A stretch of DNA of 64,000 nucleotides from Zizania palustris (Eukaryota; Streptophyta; Magnoliopsida; Poales; Poaceae): the NCBI GenBank assembly GCA_019279435.1, contig JAAALK010000284.1, positions 64,660,773 through 64,724,772 on the forward strand, written 5' to 3'. A model generated the notes under the pieces. The model saw nothing but the letters and a program-made list of their open reading frames with translations. It had not been told where the DNA came from and ran no database searches. The translations under genes were made by a program, and so were the position numbers. Below are positions 54,029 to 64,000 of this stretch, piece by piece. Each line of letters begins with the position of its first letter. Position 1 is the first letter of the stretch.

Positions 54029-54950
54029 GCATCAGCAACCACATTGTCCTTACCTTTCTTATACTTCACAATATATGGAAATGTCTCGATGAACTCAACC
54101 CATTTGGCATGGCGTCGGTTTAGTTTGCTTTGCCTTTTAAATACTTTAAAGCTTCATGATCGGAATGGATAACAAACTCTTTTGGCCATAAATAATGCTG
54201 CCATGTTTCAAGTACACGCACCAAAGCATACAATTCTTTATCATATACAGAATAATTCAATTGAGCACCTCCCAACTTTTCACTAAAATACGCTACAGGT
54301 TTGCCTTGCTGCATTAAAACCCCTCCTATGCCAATTCCACTGGCATCACATTCTACTTCAAAAGTTTTAGTGAAATCAGGAAGAACAAGCAATGGTGCTT
54401 CAGTTAAGCGTTTCTTTAATTCTTGAAAAGCATTTTCTTGTGAACTTCCCCATTTAAATTCAACACATTTCTTTGTTAATTCATTTAAGGGAGTAGCAAT
54501 GGTACTAAAATCTTTAACAAATCTCCTATAAAATCCAGCTAGACCATGAAAGCTTCTTATTTGACTTACATTCGTTGGAGTTGGCCAATCCTTGATGGCT
54601 TTCACCTTGGTTTCATCCACTTCAATTCCTTTTCCTGAAACAGCAAAGCCAAGGAACACAACATGGTCTGTGCAAAAACTGCACTTCTCAAGGTTAGCAA
54701 ATAATTTCTCCTTTCGGAGCTCATCTAGGACTTGTCGAATATGATTCATGTGCATTTCAAAAGACTTGCTGTAAATTAAGATATCATCAAAATAAACAAC
54801 CACAAATTTTCCAATGAAGGATCTCAAAACATGGTTCATCAATCTCATAAAAGTACTTGGAGCATTAGTCAAACCAAAAGGCATAACTAGCCATTCGTAC
54901 AGCCCAAATTTTGTTTTAAAAGCAGTTTTCCATTCATCTCCAGCTTTCAT
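54029..54950 (-). pseudogene. pol: E7 RT (palm, thumb) and RNase H
   Basis: The 54950-54120 frame carries FGLYEWLVMPFGLTNAPSTF, the catalytic YFDD (about 54798-54786) and GFAVSGKGIEVDETKVKAI, then RNase H with its first Asp (FEVECDASGIG), Glu (VYDKELYALV) and Asp (FVIHSDHEAL). A one-base loss near 54133 ends it; the rest (RRHAKWVEF...) is in another frame to 54029. All RT and most RNase H catalytic positions are seen. Confidence 0.9.
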
Positions 54951-54952
54951 TC

Positions 54953-55650
54953 TTATTGATGGTACCCACTTTTCAAATCAATTTTAGTGAATATTATGGA
55001 ACCACTTAATTCATCAAGCATGTCTTCTAATCGAGGAATAGGATGGCGATAGCGAATAGTGATGTTATTTATGGCTCTACAATCAACGCACATCCTCCAA
55101 GAACCATCTTTTTTTGGTACTAAAATAACAGGAACAACACAAGGACTTAAGCTTTCACGAACATAACCTTTATCGAGAAGTTCTTGTACTTGCCTTTGTA
55201 TCTCCTTTGTTTCTTCAGGATTGGTGCGGTATGGTGGTCGATTTGGAAGAGCAGCCCCTGGAATAAGATCGATCTGATGTTCAATCCCACGTACAGGAGG
55301 TAATCCATTCGGGGTTTCCTTTGGAAAAACGTCCTCATATTCCTGCAAAAGATGAGACACCATACTAGGAAAAGAGGTGTTATCGTTAGCTGACACTAAA
55401 ATGTCTTTGCACACAAGTACAAAGAGTACTTGATCTGGGTTGTTCCTTACTTCTCTCATCTCAGATTTTGTGGCCAACATGACTAAATTTTTTTCTTCTT
55501 CTTTCTTTTGATCTCTCAATTTTTTTTTCATATTGGGCTGGTGGCTCTCACTCTCTGATTTGTGGAAGGCACTCGAATTCTTTTTCTCTTCCTTTCCGGT
55601 CTCATCTCTCACACTAGAGCTCTTTTGCAAATGCTCAGCAAGAATTTGCT
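54953..55650 (-). pseudogene. pol: E7 RT N-terminal part
   Basis: The - strand frame 55630-54953 spans the Lys/Glu-rich linker and the RT fingers: HQIDLIPGAALPNRPPYRTN, VPVILVPKKDGSWRMCVDCR and LDELSGSIIFTKIDLKSGYH. It stops at 54953 because one A is missing in an A run; the next codons of RT begin directly at 54950. Upstream a TAG replaces a Gln codon near 55651. Confidence 0.9.
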
Positions 55651-56214
55651 ATGGTGTCATAGGTTTGAGTACAAACTTCCTCCCCTTCAAATCTAGAGTG
55701 TACTGATTTGTTCTCCCGCAATGCTGAGTATATCGATCATATTGCCATGACCTCCCGAGTAGTATGTGACATACGGACATAGGTACCACATCACACTCTA
55801 CCGTGTCAACATATTCACCATCTTGAAGGGAACTTTTACTTTGTATCCAATCTTGATGTCACCGGAATCATTCAGCCATTGGACATGATATGGATGAGGA
55901 TGTCGCAGAAGTTTCAGATCAAGCTTGTCAACCATCTCACGACTAGCAAGATTATGACAACTTCCTCCATCAATAATCATCTTCACTACCTTATCTTGCA
56001 CTTTGGCTCTTGTCTGAAATAAATTATGCCGCTGGCCATTCTCAGCTTCCTTCATCTGAACACTCAATATTGATGCCACCACAAGAGCAGCACCTTGCTC
56101 AAAATCACAGCCGGTATGTTCCTCTTCTTCATGGGCTTCTTCTTCTATATCTTCCTCTTCACTGGCTGATTCGTACTCTCCATTATCATGTACAATGATC
56201 ACTCTATTATTTGG
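55651..56214 (-). pseudogene. pol: E7 protease
   Basis: Inside the - strand frame 56388-55798. An acidic Glu-rich spacer after the zinc knuckle leads to the active-site motif VKMIIDGGSCHNLAS (catalytic Asp near 55975) and to HPHPYHVQWLNDSGDIKI. One G is missing in a G run near 55817, shifting the frame. The remaining protease-RT linker is readable in another frame to the TAG near 55651. Confidence 0.85.
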
Positions 56215-57361
56215 ACACTCTCTAGCAACATGTCCACGACCTCCACACTTGAAACACTGAATCCCACTGCTCTTGGATGTAGAACCCACTGAAGTGGAGG
56301 TGGAAGCTGCTGGTTTGGAACTCGTGCTCGGGGGCAGCAGAGTTCTTCCCACTAAAATTACTTTGAGCATTAGAACGTGAGCCTCCAAATGGACCTTTCG
56401 CAGCTGATGGTGCAGCAGTAAACTTGGAATTTAACTTGCTTCCTCCAGACATAGTCCTCATACCAAAAGGCAAAGACTTACTGCTCTTGGTATCTTGCTG
56501 CAGTTGGCGTTCAGCTTTGGTGGCTTGATGTACCAAATCAATAAGACGACGGTACGACTGAAACTCAACAATGCGTTGAATATTTCGATGCAACCCAGCC
56601 ATGAATCGTGCCATAGTTTGTTCTTCATCTTCATATACGTTGGCTCTAATCATAGCCTTCTCCATCTCTTTATAATACTCTTCAACAGAATAACTTCCTT
56701 GTTTCAAATTCTGCAGTTTATCAAAAAGATCACGCCGATAATGCTTCGGCACGAAACGTCTTCTCATTTCACGTTTCATCTCTGCCCATGTGGCAATAGG
56801 ATGTTCTCCATCTTCTTCACGATCTTGGAGAAGTTGCTCCCACCAAATCAGAGCATATCCTTCAAACTCTAGAGATGCCATAACCAACTTCTTCTCTTCT
56901 GTATAATTATGCAAGCGAAAGATCTTGTCGACCTTCAACTCCCAAGTGAAATAAGCTTCAGGATCAGATCCTCCATCAAATTTTGGCATGGTAAATTTCA
57001 GTTTACCAAGCCTCTCTTCACGATGGCCTCCTCTACGATGTTGGCGATCATGATGGGAATGATTATCATTATTTTCAGATTCGGATTCTTCAGTGTCTTG
57101 ATTTCTTCGATTCCAGCCCCTCCCTCTTCCATGTGCAGCACTTCGGTTCCTCCGTCCTCTTCTTCCTCCTCTTCCATCACTATCATCACCTTCTTCACCA
57201 TGGGTGCTTGCTCCATCATTAGGTGGACGACGTCCCCTAATTTCATTTAGTATGGTTTGAAAATCTTGGGCCAACCGATCTTGTCTCTCTTCTAGACTTT
57301 GCTGGAATTCATTAAATTGTGCCATGGTGACACATTCATTGATCTCAACGCCGTCACCCAT
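56215..57361 (-). pseudogene. gag: E7 gag
   Basis: ATG at 57361 (MGDGVEINECVTMAQ). The N-terminus is a coiled coil with Arg/Gly-rich and His-rich stretches. The capsid region runs from KLKFTMPKFDGGSDPEAYFT to QATKAERQLQQDT. A CCHC zinc knuckle (56256-56215, CFKCGGRGHVAREC) follows. An extra C in a C run near 56332 shifts the frame just before the knuckle, so gag is otherwise complete. The start is chosen as the first ATG of the long frame after the leader. Confidence 0.9.
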
Positions 57362-58171
57362 CTTTCTGTAAAATTACTGACAACAAAGGAACAAGAGTAT
57401 ATGTGGAATAAAAATATATGTGGATCTCTCAATCTCACTTCTCTTACCAACCGAGGCTCAGTGAAGTTCCTGCGGGTTACAGAGAAACAAAATGTGTGGT
57501 GGTACCGAGAGCGATGGTTAAGCGAATACAAGACCAGAGAGTACCGATTACGATGGCTTTTATGTGGAGCTTGGTGGGGATTATAAACAAGGAATGCAAT
57601 CTGGATTCTAGTTGTTGTAAAGTTAAGTAACAATCCAAACTAGAGGTTTCCTGCTTAGCGCTGATCTCAAAATGCTAAAGATGTAAATGGATCACACACA
57701 CGTGCAAAGAAAATCTCAGATTGATGCAAACAAGGAGTATGATTGGGATGCAAGTGTTGCAATCAAACCCAACCAAACTTTGTACCAACAAAAGATAGCG
57801 ATCTGGTTGCACAACTTGAAACACAAACTTTCAGTAATTGTGCTCTCAAACGAACTGATCTTTAAACTTTTCTTTCACAATTTTTTTTTCAACTTTCTCT
57901 TTTTTTGAACTTTTCTTTCTTTTACCTTTTTTTATAGAACTGAACACAATGACCAGATATATAAGAGGCTCAAAGGACACACGACGGAAAATGATCAGCA
58001 ACTAAAACAAAGACTCTAATGGACTGAAAATTAACTGAACTCACTAAAATAACAGATTGAAACAAAGGGCTAAACAATATATATGTATATATTTTTTTGG
58101 CTTTTGGTGGATAGGACGAAACAAAATATATGTAGCTAAGGGTAAAGAATCCTACCGTGGAAACCGATCAG
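57362..58171 (-). other. E7 leader between PBS and gag
   Basis: About 810 bases with no supported gene. Short ORFs on both strands (57299-57633) have no domain. It includes a T-rich plus strand (57868-57935), that is, A-rich in the element's RNA. Confidence 0.6.
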
Positions 58172-58183
58172 CTCTGATACCAG
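58172..58183 (-). other. E7 primer-binding site
   Basis: On the - strand TGGTATCAGAGC starts one base after the 5' LTR end and matches initiator-methionine tRNA. Confidence 0.88.
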
Positions 58184-58184
58184 A

Positions 58185-59324
58185 TGATGCGTCACGGGGT
58201 CCCGATCTTCACGACGTAGGATCGATCTTCAGATAACTAGCTGTAGAATAGCCGGATAACTTGCTGCAAGCAGCGATAACTAGTGCAACCTGGCAAATAA
58301 AACTCGAAGCCAACCACCGTCTTAAACCGGCAACCTGAATCGAGGATTCGCCCAACCACACTCTCAAAGAACCAACCAACACAACCTACAATCAATCAAG
58401 GAGGACCTTGAAGGGAGTAGGAGCACCAATTGGGAGCGGATGAAGCCGCCGCTTCTGTAATCCCGCGAAGGAAATCACAAGAGCAAGGAGGGTAGAGATC
58501 TCTCTCTGAATTTGTTAGCACGCAGCTGAACAAGGGGTTCTATATTCAATAATCAAAAGTGCCGATTACAATGGTGCTAGGGGGTATTTATACAAGGAGT
58601 AGAACTTGAAGATAGGTGCGAACATGAAACGAAAATACTAGGCGAACTATGTGAAAACGAATCAGCTTCTGGAGAGTTTCCGCGTGGCTGTTGGTCTTCT
58701 GAGCGGTCTTCGGTATTTCAGCAATAACTCCTCCTTGGAAGCTTCAATTCACGAACGGTTGGATCCCTTGGAAAGGTGAATTGACAAGCTTTCACACCAT
58801 GTATAATATGCACCATGTAACTCTGTAGAATGATGCAGTTTTAATACGAGAACATTGACTTCATGCAGACTATTGACCTTTGGACCAGCAAGCACTAAAA
58901 CTGGTCGGACGCCTTCATGCAAACTTCAAATTGGTCGGGGTTAGATTCATTGGAAACTAGACTTCAATAGTTTTCCAAAAAGTGCTCATTTGCCTTCATA
59001 GATTTTGTAAATAAAAAGTTATGATTATTTCTTTGAGACGATTCTGCAGGACTGGCTTGGTTCGAGCATGATTCTTCTATGTGTCCATTTCCTTGTGAGT
59101 TCTTGTCATCCTTCTTGGTAAACCTGAGCATTAGAAATGTACACGACTTAGGTAGTATATAACTCTCATTAATAGTAAAATGAATTTCACAAAGTAGCGC
59201 ATGCACCTCTTGTTGAAGCTTCTTAGCTCGACTGCGTGTAATTGGTCCATCAAAAACATGTATTGGAGTCGCTGTGGTCGAAGTGGTCGGTGTAGAGGTT
59301 GGAGTGGTCGGCGTGGTCATATCA
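58185..59324 (-). repeat. E7 5' LTR (right), full length
   Basis: It is 1,140 bp, from TGATGCGTCACGG to GGTCATATCA in plus-strand text. A - strand TATAAATA lies at 58592-58585. The start of the LTR (59324 leftward) keeps an open frame of more than 110 codons to 58964, which in the 3' LTR would be the tail of pol (GPITRSRAKKLQQEV). Confidence 0.9.
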
Positions 59325-61509
59325 CAAGTGGCGAAGAAGCTTAGCATTTGATGGACACCGTGAAAACCGTGTGGAGCCAAAAAAGTTTAGTATAGAGGAG
59401 ACATTGGAGTACCTTTAGAATGTAAAAGATGTTAGGCCTGGTAAACCTGATGGTAGCAAGAAATAGAAGCGTGGAGAGAAGGATGATGAGCCAAAATTGT
59501 TTAGCCACAAATCTGCTTTGTGGACACTACCTTATTGGAAAAACTTGAAGCTTCCATATAATCTTGATGTGATGTATATTGAGAAAAATATATGTGATGC
59601 CCTTCTGGGCATAATACTCCGTCTTGAGGGCAAGAATAAGGATACAGTTAATGCGAGACTTGATTTGCAGGATATGGGCATACGAGCTGACTTGCATTTA
59701 GAACAAGATGGCAATTCAGTTTCCATTCCGGCGGCATGGTATGCCTTGAAAAAAGAAGAAAAGGTTGCATTTTGTGGATTTCTGAAAAGTATACGGTTTC
59801 CATATGGATATGCCTCCAACCTGTTAAGATGCATTAGTGCAGATGGTTCCAAGGCATAGGGCCTAAAAATACATGATTGTCACATCTTCCTCCAAAGAAT
59901 TGTACCTGTCGGGCTTTGGGGACTAGTGCACAATGACATATATGAAGCAGTGGCAGAGTTGGGTAAATTTTTTCGGGAGATATGTAGTAGAAAACTAAAG
60001 GTTGATGCAATCAAATGTCTTAAAGTACAAATCCCTGTGATCCTATGCAAGCTAGAGAAAATATTTCCTCCTGCCTTTTTCGATGTAATGGTCCACTTGG
60101 TTGTTCATCTACCTGATGAAGCACTCCTAAGAGTCCTGTGCAATATGGATGGATGTACCCGATCGAACGTCAAATGGGCACTTTGAAGGGATATGTGAGG
60201 AATAGGGCCAGACTTGAAGGATCCATCGTCGAGGCATACATAGCTAATGAGGCCTTGACCTTTTGCTCAAGGTACATGGAAGATGTTGCCACTAGATTTA
60301 ATCGGGATGATGACAAATGGGAGGGAGCATCAGATGGTGAACTCTCTATTTTTCAGCATGGTGTTAAACTCTTAAGAGCCAATAGGGTTACATATCTCGA
60401 GGACAAAGAATTTGACAAGATTTGTTGGTATGTGCTAAACAATTGTGAAGAGGTAGAGCCATATTGGGGTGAGTATTTTTGTATAACACGAATGGCTAAT
60501 TGCGTCATTGTATTTTTGGATAACATGCATGACCAATACTATTATGAACTGTGGGCAGTATTTTTAGAGAAGAATTACATAAAGAAGGTGCCCATGATGT
60601 CGAGAAAATGTTGGAAAATGAATTTCCTGCTTGGTTAGGTGTCATGTAAGTGGTTACCGAACCTGATCATGTAATGTCATCTTGATTTTTTTTTCAAATT
60701 TTCACTTATTCTGCTTTATTAGATCAAGACAGTATGGAAGGATAAGTTGTGAAGAGGTTACTGAAGGGCTATATGCATTATGATGTCGTCCTGACCTTAG
60801 AGTAAAAGTATGGGCATCATGTAGTGTGAAGGGTGTTCTGTACAACACTGTCAACCATGACAAATAAAATAAGACACAAATAGTGGTGTGCTGCTGGATG
60901 GATCACATAAACGAGGTGTTCACTGAATTTTATGGTCAGCTGAAACAAATACTTGAGTTGAACTATAACTCCAATTTGGAATTCCAACGAACGGTGGTAC
61001 TTTTTGGTGTGAGTGGTTTAATCAAGATGGCAAAGCTAGAACCATTATAGATGATGGCCATTTTAGATCCATCAATATGAGAGGTTTTGGTACAAGGATG
61101 ATCCATTTATATTAGCAACTCAATCAAGAAAGGTATTCTATGTGGAGGACACACTATTTGGCCAAAATTGGCGTGTTGTCCAAAAATTTGAACATAGGAG
61201 CATATACGATGTCACTGAAACAGACTTGGCTAATGTACCCCAAGATGAAACTGGTTCTGAGAATGAACATGAGGTAGATGATCCATATCAAGGGGAAGCA
61301 ATTGTTGATGATGGCTTAGACGAGACTACACCAGTGTACCGGCGTGTACATGGAGAAATATCCATAGTCCACTGGTGACTTGCACGTTCTTATTAGTAGA
61401 AGGGAAGCAGACTTGGCTGAAGACATTGACTGTGAAGGTTCTGAAGATGACTCTGTTTTAGAGCATTTAGTGAAAATGATAGAGATATAATGGAATGTAA
61501 TGATGATGA
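59325..61509 (+). pseudogene. TNP2-like CACTA transposase, part 2
   Basis: Continues the gene split by E7. After a TAG near 59417 and another near 59465, the 59497-59859 frame carries TLPYWKNLKLPYNLDVMYIE and KNICDALLG. 59926-60186 and 60138-60638 contain the DUF4218-type region (WMYPIERQMGTLKGYVRNRA, EGSIVEAYIANEALTFCSRY) with a frameshift between them. A last conserved segment (FYVEDTLFGQNWRVVQKFEH, about 61137-61200) belongs to the DUF4216-type region. The family stop is likely near 61509 (acidic end ECNDDD). Stops and frameshifts make it a pseudogene. Confidence 0.83.
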
Positions 61510-62218
61510 CTAGGTTGTATGTTTATGAATTTTTGTTGGATCTCTTCAGATTTTAGATCAGTTCATTAATAAAACAGAATTTATAGATCATTTTTGTTCA
61601 CATTTGGAAAATATTACATTTTGAGTATGATCAGTTCAAAGCAGTTTAGCACTGAATTTTAAAATGATTCAATGATTCTGAACTATGAAATAACAGGCAG
61701 TTGCCTCTGCCTCTTGTCAACATCCTGATCTCTCATATGTACTACTACCTTTCATAAGTCATTGTATCAAATGCTAAAAGATAAATTCTAAGAGGGTACA
61801 TGTTGTTTGACTTCTCTAGACTAGGCTGTATGTTGATGAAAAGGTTAAGCCAACAATAGAGGCCTGCACCAAATACTCCAAACTGGGGTACGTCGGAGCA
61901 TATATTTGTTGAAGAAGAACTACTTCATCGGTGTATTGGTTAATGAGTGAGGATAATATTCTATCCTACAATGGTAAATAAATAAAACAGTATAGTTCCC
62001 TATGCTTGGTAGATGTCTATTTTAATCTCCTCATTTAAATAGTTTAGGATGTTCTTCAAAGGAATGACCAATGTTGACTTTGATGTTTGCATTTCATAGG
62101 ATGTTCATCTTTTAATGTGGCATGAAAACTTAATGTAAATTCTATTCATGTGCTAAACTTGTTTCCAAGGTTCTCTCACAAGCCAGTGTTTCCTCTACAT
62201 TCCTCAAGAATGCTGGTC
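61510..62218 (+). other. CACTA intergenic or intron-like region, no feature seen
   Basis: AT-rich sequence between the transposase end and the second coding segment. I see no domain, repeat array or terminal repeat. It may contain the transposase 3' end and intron sequence of the following gene. Confidence 0.4.
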
Positions 62219-62457
62219 TTGAAACACCCGAAACAAATCTGCTACATCTTCTGCAAGAGAAGCACAACTTCAGGAACAACTTCAAGCCGAGAAGCCGGGC
62301 TATCTACTTCAACAAGAACTCGATACCCTGAAGAAGAAAGCAGAAGAAACATAAGAATCAATGGCTAAGACTCAAGAAGATGTGCTCAAGATCAAACAAC
62401 AAATGGAGGAGTTCAAGAAGAGACAAGAAGTTAGTGATTTGATCCTTCAGTGCATCT
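62219..62457 (+). pseudogene. CACTA second gene (TNPA-like), coiled-coil piece
   Basis: A frame starting near 62255 reads a Gln/Glu/Lys-rich coiled coil (EAQLQEQLQAEKPGY, later KTQEDVLKIKQQMEEFKKRQ), interrupted by a TAA near 62352 and cut by the gap at 62458. Such coils end the second (TNPA-like, DNA-binding) protein of plant CACTA elements. The upstream part of this gene is not seen, so only an exon-sized remnant is claimed. Confidence 0.55.
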
Positions 62458-62557
62458 NNNNNNNNNNNNNNNNNNNNNNNNNNNNNNNNNNNNNNNNNNN
62501 NNNNNNNNNNNNNNNNNNNNNNNNNNNNNNNNNNNNNNNNNNNNNNNNNNNNNNNNN
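62458..62557. other. Scaffold gap of exactly 100 N
   Basis: A run of exactly 100 N, a conventional placeholder for a gap of unknown length. Sequence on either side is not proven to be adjacent in the genome. Confidence 0.98.
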
Positions 62558-64000
62558 AAGGATGGAGTATTGTGAATCCACAATCTCCCAAATTGCACTT
62601 CCTTAGCTTTGTAGATAAGCCTCTATGTGCACCTTCCCGTAAGCAAGCAAAATCCGTCCAATCGAACAAAGGAATTTTACTGACTCTGTCCATGTCGCCA
62701 ATAGATCACAGAACCGGTTAAGGTCAACTGGTGATCTTAACCTCCTTTGATACCAATTGTAAGACTGAAATGAGCGACTAGAGGGGGTGAATAGGAGCCT
62801 CAACAAATTCTTTCGATTTGATGGCCTTTTCTAAACACCCAACACTCCTCTAAAGAACAAATGAAAGCAAATAAAATTCCAAAGCAAAATCCCAAAGAGA
62901 GCCAGTGCTATCACTCTCCTGTCAAATATGAAATAATGTGACAGTCTAAGAGATCATAAGCACTAAAAATAATCTAGCATTCAAAAACTAACCGATATCT
63001 TGATTGAAAAGACACTCGTACAATGCACACAAGGCAGATTAACAACTACTCACAGTTCAGATGATATATCGCTAAGCATTTCAACATAACACAAAAATCT
63101 CATTAAACACATGGTAAACATTCAAGGATCACAAGAATTAATTAAAAACATCCACAGTTCATAGGCAGTTTAACAGATGTGAGAAAGCACAATATTCAAT
63201 GCATTTAATAAAGTAAATGCAGGAAATAAATAGTACTCTCAAATATGTTAATGCATATTCATAGTGCAATCTGAAAATAAAGTGATGCTATCAAATAAAT
63301 CAATTATAGAATATTTAGAGATAAAATCTGTAAGTGCACAAGGATCAAGGAAAGGAGTTACTGCTCCTGTTCTTTGTGTGTGCATCTTCTGGAAATCGCT
63401 CACTACACCAAATATATCCTCTTGCTTCTGCCTCGCATGGTTCGCCACCACGCGCCGAGCAGCGCTGGTCCCATGGCACTATGCGCCACTAGCCAAACCC
63501 CACCGCCGCAAGATGGACCGCTACTCTTGAAGGATATGCCCAAGAAAATTCCGTGGATCGGAAGTTCCGATTATTATCTGGCCTCGATACAGAGAGCAAA
63601 TGTTGCTTCGAAAGTTCCGATATGGTATCGAAAGTTCCGACGAGCCAGAAGTTCTGATTCGTAATCGAGGAATTCTATACTGATTGGATGTTCCGATATG
63701 GTATCAGACGTTCCGATGTGTGTGATAACAGATTGGATCTGTTGTGTGTCGTACTGTATCAGGAGACCTGAAATACCATGTTAGAAGTTCTGATCTAGGA
63801 TCAAAAGTTCTGACGTAGGCAAACAGATTGGATCTGTTACGGTTTTGAGGATTACGACAGTGGGCTCTCATCCCTATAAAAGGAGAGGAGGAGGACGTCT
63901 TGGAACAAACAATAATCCTATATTAGACCTATCCACCAAAGACCCCTCCACTTCCTTTCTTGATCTCAATCATTGAGATCAAGGATCCCTGTCTCTCACG
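62558..64000. repeat. Near-identical second copy of 42229-43671
   Basis: It repeats the start of E5 gag (- strand, 62558-62743), the variant PBS (62744-62755), the E5 LTR (62758-63527) and the first 473 bases of the E6 LTR (63528-64000) with a constant offset of about 20,328. Differences seen are few: single substitutions (for example at 62639, 63253, 63389 and 63932) and one-base length changes in A runs near 62855 and 62985. The E5/E6 junction is at the same base in both copies. Confidence 0.95.

Larger units (their letters stand above)
52105..59324 (-). mobile_element. E7: chromovirus (probably CRM-type) Ty3/gypsy retrotransposon
   Basis: TSD CAAGT is exact (52100-52104 and 59325-59329), and the host transposase frame is restored if E7 and one TSD are removed. 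LTRs start TGATATGACC and end GTGACGCATCA on the - strand. Between them are PBS, gag, protease, RT, RNase H, integrase and PPT in gypsy order. Gag style (KFTMPKFDGGSDPEAYFTW), protease (IIDGGSCHNLAS) and a pol frame that runs into the LTR point to the CRM clade; another chromovirus clade is possible. Most coding breaks are one-base homopolymer changes, and the left LTR lacks about 516 bases. Confidence 0.85.
49362..62457 (+). mobile_element. CACTA (En/Spm) DNA transposon, 3' end not in view
   Basis: The left terminus CACTACTAGAAATCC at 49362 is the classical CACTA terminal inverted repeat, preceded by a possible 3-base TSD (TAT). It holds a TNP2-like transposase gene and a second-gene-like coiled coil near 62219. 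E7 interrupts it at 52105-59324. No matching ...TTTCTAGTAGTG end is found before the scaffold gap at 62458, so the 3' end is lost in the gap or deleted. Without E7 at least 5.9 kb remain. Confidence 0.85.

Noticed and set aside
62361..62693. ORFs running through the N gap
   Set aside because: They contain about 34 unknown residues from the 100-N placeholder and join unrelated sequence.
42430..63527. E5 LTR copies at 42430 and 62758 as the two LTRs of one element
   Set aside because: Both are in the same orientation with the same adjacent gag and the same E6 insertion point. The duplicated block is larger than the LTR, so it is a duplication of a composite, not an LTR pair.

Overview
The window is eukaryotic plant DNA, most likely from a large-genome monocot such as a grass (inferred from the element types; no host gene is available to test it). 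Essentially all 64 kb is transposable-element sequence. I see no host protein-coding gene, rRNA or tRNA gene that I can support. The coding sequence belongs to broken gag/pol genes of Ty1/copia and Ty3/gypsy retrotransposons and to a CACTA DNA transposon.

The left two thirds is a nest four levels deep. A Sirevirus-type copia element (E1, 2468-41243, + strand) carries three insertions. The first is a Tat-type gypsy element (E2, 6748-30893, - strand), the second a long solo LTR of Tekay/Del-like gypsy type (E4, 33194-36777), and the third a solo LTR (E8, 37690-38932) of the same family as E2. E2 carries three solo LTRs: B (9842-22148), C (24040-26018) and D (23025-23518). Solo LTR B is itself split by a nearly complete Sirevirus copia (E3, 9887-20435). 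Five-base target-site duplications are visible for E2 (GGTGG), B (ACATC), E3 (ATGGG), D (GCTAC), C (AACTC), E8 (GGTTG) and, with one mismatch, E4. At 1-1530 lies a gypsy remnant with a very short internal domain, followed at 1540-2465 by a copia gag fragment on the - strand.

The right third starts where the truncated 3' LTR of E1 meets a - strand copia (E5, gag plus LTR). The LTR of E5 is interrupted by a + strand copia (E6, 43200-48075), which is cut off inside its reverse transcriptase. After 1.3 kb of unassigned repeat comes a CACTA (En/Spm) transposon, 49362 to at least 62457. Its TNP2-like transposase gene is split by a chromovirus, probably of CRM type (E7, 52105-59324, - strand, TSD CAAGT). 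A 100-N scaffold gap (62458-62557) follows, and the last 1.44 kb (62558-64000) is a near-identical second copy of 42229-43671.

The parts relate as layers of invasion, not as an operon. Each inner element is younger than its host, and removing an insertion plus one TSD brings the flanking coding sequence back into register in several cases. No element here looks autonomous as written. E7 is the closest, since most of its coding breaks are one-base length changes in homopolymer runs. Three features deserve a second look: short motif arrays (TTCGAAG/CCGAAGG types and GAAGTTCCGAT) in several LTRs, the duplicated block beside the gap, and the extension of the E7 pol frame into its LTR.
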